Below are positions 1 to 6,920 of a DNA stretch of 8,886 bases, in pieces. How positions within the stretch are numbered: the first letter of the stretch is position 1; each line of letters begins with the position of its first letter. The notes below the pieces were generated by a model that ran no database searches, had not been told where the DNA came from, and was given only the letters and a program-made list of their open reading frames with translations. The stretch lies in NCBI GenBank assembly GCA_021129615.1, contig JAJOKY010000004.1:1-8886 (forward strand), written 5' to 3'. The DNA is from Minisyncoccota bacterium. GTDB taxonomy: Bacteria; Patescibacteriota; Minisyncoccia; Minisyncoccales; CSSED10-335. Both the position numbers and the translations under genes were made by a program.

Positions 1-229
1 CTCCAAATGTTGAGTTACTTGCACACAAATTAGTTCCAAAGCTTCCATGTTGTGCATAAACTATCTGAGCTATAGTTCTTAGCTGTCCCATAGCAGAGAT
101 TGCTCTAGTATCTCTAGCTCTGTCTCCAGCTCCTTGCATATTAACCATTACTGTCGCTGCTAAAATTGCAATAACACTCATTACAACTAGAAGCTCAATT
201 AATGTAAAACCTTTCTTATTTTTTTTCAT
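1..229 (-). CDS. Type IV prepilin, partial (3' end outside window)
   Basis: This is the first 76 codons of a type IV pilin or pseudopilin; the rest lies beyond the left edge. The start ATG at 229 gives a short basic leader (MKKNKKG) and then the class III signal FTLIELLVVM. Prepilin peptidase would cut after Gly7 and N-methylate Phe8. Glu at mature position 5, needed for cleavage or assembly in this family, is present. A hydrophobic helix runs to about residue 29 (VMSVIAILAATVMV), followed by the amphipathic alpha-1 continuation (GDRARDTRAISAMGQLRTIAQIVYAQHGSFG). Cys69 could join a C-terminal disulfide, but its partner is not visible. Lying 58 nt after pilC at the end of the pilus operon, it is probably a structural subunit; major versus minor pilin cannot be decided from a fragment. 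An in-frame run of lysines follows an A-rich leader with no Shine-Dalgarno sequence. The track of longer ORFs misses it because it is truncated. Confidence 0.93.
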   Translation of the reverse strand, partial: MKKNKKGFTLIELLVVMSVIAILAATVMVNMQGAGDRARDTRAISAMGQLRTIAQIVYAQHGSFGTNLCASNSTFG

Positions 230-287
230 ATTTTTTTCATATTTTTTTATCTTAAAATTTTCAACCTTTAAATTAATTTATCTAAAT
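230..287 (-). promoter_or_regulatory. Prepilin 5' leader with A-tract repeats and a 4-codon mini-ORF
   Basis: The 58-nt gap between the pilC stop and the prepilin start is almost pure A/T. Read on the minus strand it ends in three imperfect copies of an A-tract unit: ATAAAAAAAT, ATGAAAAAAAT and then the real start ATGAAAAAAAAT. The middle copy has its own ATG at 240, which encodes only MKKI before a TGA. That TGA overlaps the prepilin ATG at 229 in an ATGA arrangement. There is no Shine-Dalgarno sequence close to either ATG. The overlap could allow translational coupling, or it may simply be slippage within an A-rich leader. The repeats are seen directly; any regulatory role is inference. Confidence 0.35.
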
Positions 288-1481
288 CTAAATATTAATC
301 TGATATATTGGGGTTAAAATAGCAATTACTACCACCCCCACTAAACCACCAATAAGTATTATCATCAATGGTTCCATCATCTTAACCATTGTCTCAAGAG
401 CCCTATCCACATCTGCTCTATAAAAGTTTACTACATTCGTTAGGGATGTGTCAATACTACCAGTCTTTTCACCGACGGTTACCATCTGGACAAAAAGGGC
501 TGGGAAAAAATTGGGATACTTAATTAAAACTGAACTCATTAGATCACCCCTCCTAACAGCACTCTTTGTTTCATCAATTATTTTCTTGTAAGTGTGGCTA
601 TTAAGAACTCCCGATGTAACTTCTAGGGCTTGGACTATTGGGAGCCCTCCTGAAATAAGGGTAGAAATATTTTCAGAAATACGAACCATATTCATCTTTT
701 TAATAAATTCTCCAACCATCGGAATTCTTAATAGTATGGCATCTATCGTTATGCGACCAACAGCAGTTCTAGCAAACCGAACAAATAGAAAAATACCTGC
801 TATTATAACTATTACTGGAACCCACCACCACCGAATAAAGAAGTTAGCTGCCCCTAAGACAATAATCGTAATAAGGGGAAGCTCTTTCCCCTCAAAGAGT
901 TCGCTTAATCCTGGGATAACAAAAGTCATAAGAAGAACTAATATACCAATAAAAACAACAAAAATAAATCCTGGGTAACTAAGGGATGCAATTATCTTAT
1001 TGTTAAAATTAAACTCTCTCTCTTGATGATCGGCTAAGTAGTCTAGTGTTTCTGAAAGTCGCCCAGAGACCTCTCCTGACTTTATCATCCCAATATAGAA
1101 TGGAGAAAATAATTTTGGACATAGTTGAAATGCTTGTGATAATGAGCCACCACCCTCTACCTTATCTCCAATTTTATTGATTTCTTCTTTGAACTTGCTC
1201 TTTTTAGTCTGTTTAGCTATAGATCTTAATGACTCAACAATAGGAACACCAGCTTTAAACATAATAGATATTTGCCTAGAAAAAAGGACGACATCCTTTT
1301 TGCTAATTCTTTCAAAGAGATTTATCTGTTTATTATAAATTGATGAATTCTCCTCTTTGAGGGATGTGATGTATAACCCATGCTTTTCTAAAATACTTAT
1401 TGCCTCTTCTTTAGATGAAGCCTCAAGATTCCCTGTTTGGGTCTGATTATCTTTTGATTGAGCTTGATAGTTAAATTTCAT
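288..1481 (-). CDS. pilC: PilC, type IV pilus inner-membrane platform protein
   Basis: PilC (GspF family) is the polytopic inner-membrane platform that couples the PilB and PilT ATPases to pilin insertion and removal. The 397 aa length is normal for the family. A small N-terminal region (FNYQAQSKDNQTQTGNLEA, reading on to residue 42) resembles the usual PilC start. Two T2SSF repeats follow, at roughly 62-190 and 262-388. Each carries the family signature: FSRQISIMFKAGVPIVESL with SGEVSGRLSETLDYLADHQE in the first, and NISTLISGGLPIVQALE with VGEKTGSIDTSLTNVVNFY in the second. Hydrophobic segments lie near 170-192, 203-234 (with a Trp triplet at 218-220) and 372-392, the expected three-TM layout. 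It starts 11 nt after pilT and is followed by the prepilin, so it is part of the operon. No Shine-Dalgarno sequence precedes the ATG. Confidence 0.96.
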   Translation of the reverse strand: MKFNYQAQSKDNQTQTGNLEASSKEEAISILEKHGLYITSLKEENSSIYNKQINLFERISKKDVVLFSRQISIMFKAGVPIVESLRSIAKQTKKSKFKEEINKIGDKVEGGGSLSQAFQLCPKLFSPFYIGMIKSGEVSGRLSETLDYLADHQEREFNFNNKIIASLSYPGFIFVVFIGILVLLMTFVIPGLSELFEGKELPLITIIVLGAANFFIRWWWVPVIVIIAGIFLFVRFARTAVGRITIDAILLRIPMVGEFIKKMNMVRISENISTLISGGLPIVQALEVTSGVLNSHTYKKIIDETKSAVRRGDLMSSVLIKYPNFFPALFVQMVTVGEKTGSIDTSLTNVVNFYRADVDRALETMVKMMEPLMIILIGGLVGVVVIAILTPIYQINI

Positions 1482-1492
1482 ATTTTTATATA

Positions 1493-2560
1493 CTAAATAG
1501 CAATTTTCTTTAACTCGCTCGGTCTCCTTGAGTACATCAAAGCATCATCTATTGAGATTACTTCTTTTTGGATAAGGTGAGATAGGTATTTATTTAAGCT
1601 AGTCATCCCTTTTTCTCCAGATGTCTCTATAACAAAATCAAGTTCATGAATCCTGTTCTCTCTTATTATGTTAGCTGTAGCTGGAGTAGAAAACATTATT
1701 TCGCAAGCTGGAATGAGCCCCCCACCCTTCTTTGGCACCAAGCGTTGAGAGATAATCCCAAGAAGAGACAGCGCTAGTTGAGCCCTAACTTGTCCCTGTT
1801 GCTCCCCTGGAAAGCTATCAATAATTCTATAGATACTTTCACTGGCTGAATTAGTATGAAGGGTTGAAAAAACCAAATGCCCAGTTTCAGCAGCAGTAAT
1901 TACTGTAGATATAGTTTCTGGGTCTCGCATCTCACCAACCATAATGATATCTGGATCCTGACGAAAAGATGACTTTAGCGCTATTGGAAATGACTTAGTA
2001 TCATAATGGACCTCCCTTTGATCAATAATTGACTTGTCATCTTTAAATATAAACTCAATCGGATCTTCTATGGTTATTATTCTTTTAAATTGAGTTTTAT
2101 TTATCCTATCTACTAAGGAGGCCAATGTAGTCGACTTCCCGTGAGATGACGGACCAGTCACTAAAACTAAGCCTTGGCTATACTCAGTAAACTTGGTGAT
2201 TATCGGTGGAAGGCAGAGCTCTTCTATTGTCCCTATTTTGGTCGGAACCAACCTCAAAGAACAAGAGATAGAACCACTTTGGAAGAAAGCATTAACTCTA
2301 AATCTGTTTGTCCTATTAAAATCATAAGAAAAATCTAGCTCTTTTTCTCTTAAAAATTTCTCTTCTTGACTCTTGTCCATAAGAACCGATACTAGATTTT
2401 TTGAATCTTCATCTCTCACTATATCTATCTCTGTTACATTAAATAATTTCCCCATAATCCTAAAAGTTGGATGATGGCCTACTGAAATATGGACATCAGA
2501 TGCCTTTTTATCTATTGACAGAGAGAGGAGCTTTTCTAATTCTTTATTATAATCTTTCAT
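1493..2560 (-). CDS. pilT: PilT, type IV pilus retraction ATPase
   Basis: PilT is the hexameric cytoplasmic ATPase that drives pilus disassembly and so twitching, DNA uptake or surface pulling. The 355 aa product has the PilT layout: an N-terminal PAS-like domain beginning with KASDVHISVG (19-28), then the RecA-like ATPase. Visible motifs are Walker A at 136-143 (GPSSHGKS), the Asp box IITIEDPIEF (161-170), Walker B QDPDIIMVGEMRD (201-213) and the His box AAETGHLVFSTLHTN (223-237). The C-terminal PilT-specific region includes ANIIRENRIHEL (295-306), aligning with the AIRNLIREGKTHQ motif tied to retraction, and GMTSLNKYL (318-326). It lacks the Cys4 zinc site found in the neighbouring PilB, which supports PilT over a second PilB. 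The Walker A loop keeps the G....GKS frame but differs from the usual GPTGSGKS at three positions. It sits 15 nt after pilB and 11 nt before pilC. Confidence 0.95.
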   Translation of the reverse strand: MKDYNKELEKLLSLSIDKKASDVHISVGHHPTFRIMGKLFNVTEIDIVRDEDSKNLVSVLMDKSQEEKFLREKELDFSYDFNRTNRFRVNAFFQSGSISCSLRLVPTKIGTIEELCLPPIITKFTEYSQGLVLVTGPSSHGKSTTLASLVDRINKTQFKRIITIEDPIEFIFKDDKSIIDQREVHYDTKSFPIALKSSFRQDPDIIMVGEMRDPETISTVITAAETGHLVFSTLHTNSASESIYRIIDSFPGEQQGQVRAQLALSLLGIISQRLVPKKGGGLIPACEIMFSTPATANIIRENRIHELDFVIETSGEKGMTSLNKYLSHLIQKEVISIDDALMYSRRPSELKKIAI

Positions 2561-2575
2561 TTTTTTTATAAGACT

Positions 2576-4303
2576 TTAGTTTTCTTCATTAACTCTAAAA
2601 ACCTCTTGAACTGTTGTCAACCCTCTTAAGATTTTCATTATACCATCCTGCTTTATAGTTACCATCTCTTGACGATTAGCCTCTTTTAGTATCCTGTCTT
2701 CTGTTGGTTCGATCATAATAATTCGTGATAACTGGTCAGTCATAGAGAGAACTTCAAAGAGCCCAAGTCTACCCTTATAGCCCCTATTGTTACACTTTTT
2801 ACATCCAACCGCTTCATAAACTCCCGGAAAAGACATATCAATATCCTTTTTGATTTTTTCTGGCAACTTAGCTATTTCAGTATTAAATATATCAGATATC
2901 TCTTTTGATATTTTAATTTTTTTCTTACAAAACGGGCAAAGTAGCCCTACCAATCTTTGACCCATAGCAAGACTTAGAGATGCAGGCAAAAGAAATGGTG
3001 GAATCCCCATATCTATAAGACGAGGAATAACTCCAACAGCATTATTGGTGTGAAGGGTTGAAAAAACTATATGTCCTGTAAGAGCTGCATGAATAATTAA
3101 GGTAGTCGTTTCTTCATCTCTTGCCTCACCGACCATAATAATATCGGGATCTTGTCTTAAAATATGACGAAGCCCATCAGAAAAATTATAGCCTATATCA
3201 GGACGAACTTGCGAATGATTTATCCCTTTTATAAAATACTCAATTGGGTCTTCTAGTGTTACTATATTAACCCCTTCTTCGTTAAGAATATTCAATAATG
3301 AATAGAGTGTAGTCGTTTTTCCAGACCCAGTTGGCCCAGTAGCAAGAATTAGCCCATAGCGCCGACGAGTAGCCTCTTCAACTATTTCAAGATTTCTACC
3401 TTCAAGCCCAAGGTCTTTTAATAAGTGAATGCCCTCACCAGAAACCAAAACTCTCATTACAACTTTTTCTCCAAGAGAGGTCGGAAAGGTTGAAACTCTA
3501 AAATCAATCTCTTTATCATAAACTATTGTTGAAAATCGCCCGTCTTGAGGGATTCTAACTTCATCTATCTTCATATTAGATAAGATTTTAATTCTAGCAA
3601 TTATAGCTGTATGAATTTTACTTGGAAGAAATATTGACGAATGCAAGATTCCATCAATCCTAAATCTAACCCTAGACTTATCTCTAAATGGCTCTATATG
3701 AATATCTGATGCATTTCCATCTACTGCATATTTTAATATTACTGCTACCATTTTAATAACTGGTGCATCTGGAGATAGCGATCTTTCATTAATGTTCTCG
3801 GCTAAAGCCTCTTCTTTGTTCTCGCCTTCTAACTCTCCCTCAAGACTTTTAAGCGCATGGGAAAATTCTTTTTTTAATGTCCGATACTGTTTAATGATTT
3901 CATTAAAATTACTAGCAGTTATTAGAGATATCTCATATGAAAAATTGTTTTGCCTAGATAAAAAATTTAAAACCTCTTGAGCCTTGAGGTCTTCAGGGTA
4001 TACCATTCCAATCTCTAAAACATTACCAGTGATTTTTAATGGAATCATTTTATAGTGCCTAGCCGACTCTTCTGCTATAAATTCAAGAGCCTTTAGGGAG
4101 ACCTCTTCTATACCCACATCTCTAAATGGTATTCCTGTAATGTCACTTTTTAAATGAAATAGTGGTTTTTCTGGAAAAATTTTCTTCCTAATAATAACCT
4201 CCTCCTCTCTGTCTCCTGATGCCTTAACCTCTGACTCAAGAATAATAACTTCATCTTTTGTAATTACCTCTTTTTCTGCTAATTTTTGTATTAATTTATT
4301 CAT
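2576..4303 (-). CDS. pilB: PilB, type IV pilus extension ATPase
   Basis: PilB (GspE/PulE family) is the hexameric ATPase that powers pilin polymerisation from the cytoplasmic face. At 575 aa it is full length. Residues about 1-150 form the N-terminal GspE/MshEN-type region. Its opening helix (KLIQKLAEKEVITKDEVIIL) recalls the LLVEKGLIT.EQL pattern but lacks the RLG that begins the c-di-GMP-binding motif. The catalytic part starts at GNASDIHIEPF (196-206). It contains the Walker A GPTGSGKT (323-330), Asp box NIVTLEDPIEY (346-356), Walker B RQDPDIIMVGEARD (383-396) and His box ALTGHIVFSTLHTNNA (407-422). A four-cysteine zinc site is present: CPFC (456-459) and CKKC (501-504), the latter followed by NNRGYKGRLGLFEVL. 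This site marks PilB/GspE and is absent from PilT. The gene follows the small PilP-position gene by 42 nt and precedes pilT by 15 nt. The predicted ATG has no Shine-Dalgarno sequence, as for the other genes here. Confidence 0.96.
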   Translation of the reverse strand: MNKLIQKLAEKEVITKDEVIILESEVKASGDREEEVIIRKKIFPEKPLFHLKSDITGIPFRDVGIEEVSLKALEFIAEESARHYKMIPLKITGNVLEIGMVYPEDLKAQEVLNFLSRQNNFSYEISLITASNFNEIIKQYRTLKKEFSHALKSLEGELEGENKEEALAENINERSLSPDAPVIKMVAVILKYAVDGNASDIHIEPFRDKSRVRFRIDGILHSSIFLPSKIHTAIIARIKILSNMKIDEVRIPQDGRFSTIVYDKEIDFRVSTFPTSLGEKVVMRVLVSGEGIHLLKDLGLEGRNLEIVEEATRRRYGLILATGPTGSGKTTTLYSLLNILNEEGVNIVTLEDPIEYFIKGINHSQVRPDIGYNFSDGLRHILRQDPDIIMVGEARDEETTTLIIHAALTGHIVFSTLHTNNAVGVIPRLIDMGIPPFLLPASLSLAMGQRLVGLLCPFCKKKIKISKEISDIFNTEIAKLPEKIKKDIDMSFPGVYEAVGCKKCNNRGYKGRLGLFEVLSMTDQLSRIIMIEPTEDRILKEANRQEMVTIKQDGIMKILRGLTTVQEVFRVNEEN

Positions 4304-4345
4304 TATAAGACAAAATTATTCTAAAATTAAATCTTTAAAATCACC

Positions 4346-4705
4346 CTATTCAGTTATCTCTTCTTGAATTATCTCTTCTCCAGCATCAAACTCCTCATTG
4401 ATGTTTTCTGGTAAGTTTTCTACCAAAGATCCAGAAATAAAAGGATTAGTTCTTCCAACAACCCCATCAAACGGAGGGATTGGGGTAAATGACCTAGATA
4501 AATTAAAATCCTTATATTGACTAATAATTTCAATCGCTGAGATTATTTCTAGATAATTTCTATCCTCAATAATAATTTTTTCTGGTTTTTCAAATTCAAA
4601 ATCTATTCCTATAAAATTATTTAAAAAAAATATTACTATAACAAAAGCAACTAAATATATTAGGGCGTCTTTATTGCCTTCTCCTTTTAAAAATTTTTTG
4701 ATCAT
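4346..4705 (-). CDS. Small single-TM protein with GRTNPF motif at the PilP position
   Basis: I do not recognise a named family for this 119 aa protein. It has a short basic cytoplasmic N-terminus (MIKKFLKGEGNKD), one hydrophobic segment at about 14-33 (ALIYLVAFVIVIFFLNNFIG), and an extracytoplasmic tail of about 85 residues. The tail contains PIPPFDGVVGRTNPFI (76-91) and ends in a very acidic stretch (EEFDAGEEIIQEEITE). GR.NPF resembles the (R)RDPF/NPF element of PilP and other T4P or T2SS periplasmic linker proteins. It starts 2 nt after the pilO stop, so it is probably translationally linked to PilO, and it precedes pilB, where pilP would lie in a pilMNOP cluster. It is far shorter than PilP and has no room for the beta-sandwich HR domain and no lipobox. 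I infer a reduced PilP-like partner of PilN/PilO; a CPR-specific pilus accessory protein is the alternative. Confidence 0.85.
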   Translation of the reverse strand: MIKKFLKGEGNKDALIYLVAFVIVIFFLNNFIGIDFEFEKPEKIIIEDRNYLEIISAIEIISQYKDFNLSRSFTPIPPFDGVVGRTNPFISGSLVENLPENINEEFDAGEEIIQEEITE

Positions 4706-4707
4706 AG

Positions 4708-5235
4708 TTAATAAGAATAAGTTGTAATATTTAGAGTAAGAGAGAATCTTGTCATCTCTTCTTCCTCAGTCATAGAAATTGAAGCACTATTTATAGAGAT
4801 TAATTTCCCTTGACCTTCTATCTCTCTTATAAAATTCTTCATAGCCTCATAGCTATTGCCCACTACACCTAGTTCTAATGAAGTTTGGCGAAGCCCACTT
4901 CTTCCTTCAACATCAGTTGTTGTCATCGGCCCAAGATTTGATAACAGCATCCCAGATCCAGCGACAAGTGACTCAAAGTGTTTAATCATTGAGGGAGTTG
5001 AGGGCTCTACAGGAAAACCCCTACTTATCTCATCTAGAATTTCACTATGTGGTTCCAGTTTTTTTCCTATTTGTATCAATGACTCTATATAAATACCCTC
5101 TTCCTCTAAAGCCTCTATCCCCCTATCAATTGAAACTCTAGTAGTCAAAAACTCCTGATAGGAGAAAGGAATTACAAAAAGAATAATAAGAACAGCAAAG
5201 AAATAAGTAGTTAGTATTTTTTTTATGTCATTCAT
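4708..5235 (-). CDS. pilO: PilO, type IV pilus alignment-complex protein
   Basis: PilO is a bitopic inner-membrane protein that dimerises with PilN and links PilM to the pore or cell-surface side of the pilus machine. The 175 aa protein has a short cytoplasmic end, one TM helix at about 8-26 (LTTYFFAVLIILFVIPFSY), a helical stalk (about 27-75), and a compact C-terminal domain. The segment FPVEPSTPSMIKHFESLVAGSGMLL matches the usual PilO pattern of P....P.L...ie..A..aGv. The C-terminus (SYEAMKNFIREIEGQGKLISINSASI followed by FSLTLNITTY) matches the typical PilO ferredoxin-like fold ending: a Y..l..fl..iE...r...i..l.i helix-strand followed by a final strand. It starts 8 nt after pilN and ends 2 nt before the next gene. 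The low-complexity acidic turn TEEEEMT sits between the last two strands. Confidence 0.9.
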   Translation of the reverse strand: MNDIKKILTTYFFAVLIILFVIPFSYQEFLTTRVSIDRGIEALEEEGIYIESLIQIGKKLEPHSEILDEISRGFPVEPSTPSMIKHFESLVAGSGMLLSNLGPMTTTDVEGRSGLRQTSLELGVVGNSYEAMKNFIREIEGQGKLISINSASISMTEEEEMTRFSLTLNITTYSY

Positions 5236-5243
5236 TGGTTGGA

Positions 5244-5771
5244 TTAATTAAATAATTTACTACTTAATACAATCGATATTGGGAAGCTAACACTCCCATC
5301 ACCGCCGATTGTAAAGTTGGCAACTTCAGCACTAGTAATTATTGGACTATTATTGAATATCCTTACTTGTTGATCATAAGCTATAATATTCTCAGCTATC
5401 CCACTTGCACTAATTCTTTTATCAGCAACACTTATTTTAATATCGGAAAGATAGACTTCTGGATGAAGAACGCTTTCTAGTGCTGAAAAAAACGGGAGAA
5501 CAGAGGTTCTTTTTTGGAGAATATATGAAAAATCAGAAGTAACTTTGTGATGAGTATTTATATTATTTTTTAGCTCAATAATCTCGGGGTTCTGTTTTTT
5601 TCTATTTATTTCATCCCTTATTCCTAGAAGATCACCAGACAGCAACCAGTTCATAGCTAAAAAACCAGCAGATACCATTATCGATAAAAGAAGAAGACCA
5701 AGCCCAATATAAAAAAACATATCTTGAATAGGGCTCTTTTTTTCTCTGTCTCCCTTAGGAATAATCTCCAT
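5244..5771 (-). CDS. pilN: PilN, type IV pilus alignment-complex protein
   Basis: PilN pairs with PilO through its extracytoplasmic domain and binds PilM through its short cytoplasmic N-terminus. This 175 aa protein has a cytoplasmic end of about 16 residues, a TM helix at about 18-44 (FFYIGLGLLLLSIMVSAGFLAMNWLL), a helical stalk with NPEIIELKNNINTHHKVTSDF, and a C-terminal domain. That domain has the PilN-typical ALESVLHPEVYLSDIKISVADKRISASGIA and a following region that compares strand pairs (AYDQQVRIFNNSPIITSAEVANFTIGGDGSVSFPISIVLS). Position between pilM and pilO supports the call. The canonical PilM-binding N-terminal motif (INLLP) is reduced here to MEIIPKGD, starting only one residue after Met. 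The start is fixed by the pilM stop 13 nt upstream. Homology is judged from pattern and context, as PilN sequences diverge strongly. Confidence 0.88.
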   Translation of the reverse strand: MEIIPKGDREKKSPIQDMFFYIGLGLLLLSIMVSAGFLAMNWLLSGDLLGIRDEINRKKQNPEIIELKNNINTHHKVTSDFSYILQKRTSVLPFFSALESVLHPEVYLSDIKISVADKRISASGIAENIIAYDQQVRIFNNSPIITSAEVANFTIGGDGSVSFPISIVLSSKLFN

Positions 5772-5784
5772 ATTGTTTTATTGA

Positions 5785-6855
5785 TTATTTTTTAATATTA
5801 ATATTTCTAAGCGCTAATCCAATAGCTACAGAATATCGCGCTCCAAGTTCTTGGATGATATTATTTAGTGATGGTGGATAATTAATATCAGAAAAAGGTT
5901 GTGCTATACTTACATCTTTCCCAGTTTTTTTAATAAAATAATTTAAAAAACCTGGAATAACTGGCAACCCACCGGAAAAAATAATTTTATCTATTTTTTT
6001 CTTCTCCTGTTTAAAGAAAGAATCAGAGACCTTATTTGACTCCATCACTAAATTATCAATTCTTTCTTTAAAAAATTCTTTAGTCTCACTATCATCTATC
6101 CCTCTTTTCTCTATCATCTTTTCTGCTTCATTATAACTTATATTTAAAAGATCAGCAAGCCCTCTAATATTTTTACCATTTGAAAAATTAATACTATAGG
6201 TTGATTTGATTCTATTATTTTCAGAAATGGTAATTGTTGTACTTTGAATTCCGATATCAATCAATTGAATAACTTTGTTCTGATTATCTTTTTTAGTTAA
6301 TGCCCTAGCTAAACTAAAAACTTCTGCCTCTACAGAAAAAGACTCAATTCCTGCTAATCTAGCCACTTTTTGATATTTAATCATAATATTATTTGGGACA
6401 GCAACCATTAGAATCTTTAGCTCTTTTTTCCCCCTATTTTCTTCTTCTCTTATAACCAACCAATCGAGGCTTGTCTTCTCAAGTGGTAATGGTATATGCT
6501 GTTTCGCCTGAAAACGAACTGTAGAATCGATATCTTCCTTAGGAACTAGTGGTATATTAAATATAGTAAAAAAACTCATAAAATCGGGAATAGAAAAAAC
6601 GGCTTTTTTGGTTTCTATCTTTAAGGCCCCTAGTATCTCCTTAATACTATTGGCTGTATCTTCCTCTGATAAAAGAAAAATCTTTTTTTCCAAAGTATTG
6701 TCTATCTGACTCTCTCTTATCTCATTAATTTTCTCGCCATAATTCTCAAGAAAAATCCCTTTTTTAGAATAAGAAAGCTCGACAATCTTTATAGAAAAAG
6801 TCCCTATATCTATCCCTAAATATTTTTGAGGTTTTGCAAAGAATGATAAAAACAT
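5785..6855 (-). CDS. pilM: PilM, actin-like type IV pilus assembly ATPase
   Basis: PilM is a cytoplasmic FtsA/actin-like protein that binds ATP and the PilN N-terminus and communicates with PilB/PilT/PilC. The 356 aa length is normal. Nucleotide-binding motifs are visible: phosphate-1 YLGIDIGTFSIKIVEL (12-27), phosphate-2 IQLIDIGIQSTTI (196-208) and the adenosine motif IIFSGGLPVIPGF (291-303). Residues 108-123 (DIDSTVRFQAKQHIPL), followed by the DWLVI strand, fit the PilM SHS2-like region, where the family has 'eI..aI..ea..yiP...ee...Dw'. It is the first pilus gene, 65 nt after rny and 13 nt before pilN. The N-terminal MFLSFFAKPQK is a short hydrophobic-basic start, as in other PilM proteins. 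No Shine-Dalgarno sequence precedes the ATG; alternative in-frame starts would cut into the phosphate-1 region, so 6855 is preferred. Confidence 0.95.
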   Translation of the reverse strand: MFLSFFAKPQKYLGIDIGTFSIKIVELSYSKKGIFLENYGEKINEIRESQIDNTLEKKIFLLSEEDTANSIKEILGALKIETKKAVFSIPDFMSFFTIFNIPLVPKEDIDSTVRFQAKQHIPLPLEKTSLDWLVIREEENRGKKELKILMVAVPNNIMIKYQKVARLAGIESFSVEAEVFSLARALTKKDNQNKVIQLIDIGIQSTTITISENNRIKSTYSINFSNGKNIRGLADLLNISYNEAEKMIEKRGIDDSETKEFFKERIDNLVMESNKVSDSFFKQEKKKIDKIIFSGGLPVIPGFLNYFIKKTGKDVSIAQPFSDINYPPSLNNIIQELGARYSVAIGLALRNINIKK

Positions 6856-6874
6856 TTTTTGTTTAATTGTTTCA

Positions 6875-6885
6875 CTTATATTATC
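6875..6885 (-). promoter_or_regulatory. Possible promoter -10 upstream of pilM
   Basis: The 65-nt rny-pilM gap is the largest within the gene cluster. Read on the minus strand it contains overlapping -10-like hexamers GATAAT (6885-6880) and TATAAG (6880-6875), 19-24 nt before the pilM ATG. The only -35-like hexamer upstream is TTGCTC, which is weak and poorly spaced. In AT-rich DNA such matches arise by chance. If real, it would let the pilus genes be transcribed apart from rny. The predicted leader would be very short, about 13 nt, fitting the absence of a Shine-Dalgarno sequence. Confidence 0.25.
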
Positions 6886-6920
6886 ATATCAAGACACTGA
6901 GAGCAATATCTTAATCAGAC

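Noticed and set aside
238..240. ATG at 240 as the prepilin start
   Set aside because: Its frame stops after four codons (MKKI, TGA). Only the ATG at 229 gives the leader KKG followed by FTLIE.
592..978. Plus-strand ORF of 128 codons
   Set aside because: It lies wholly inside pilC on the other strand, has no recognisable domain, and pilC is clearly real.
1493..2560. PilT as a broken ATPase
   Set aside because: Despite the altered P-loop residues, the invariant Gly, Lys and Ser and all downstream catalytic boxes are intact and the length is normal.
3792..5092. Plus-strand ORFs of 62 (3792-3980) and 78 (4856-5092) codons
   Set aside because: Antisense shadows of pilB and pilO with no start signals or motifs.
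6856..6920. Rho-independent terminator between rny and pilM
   Set aside because: No GC stem with a following T-run could be found; only weak AT pairings.
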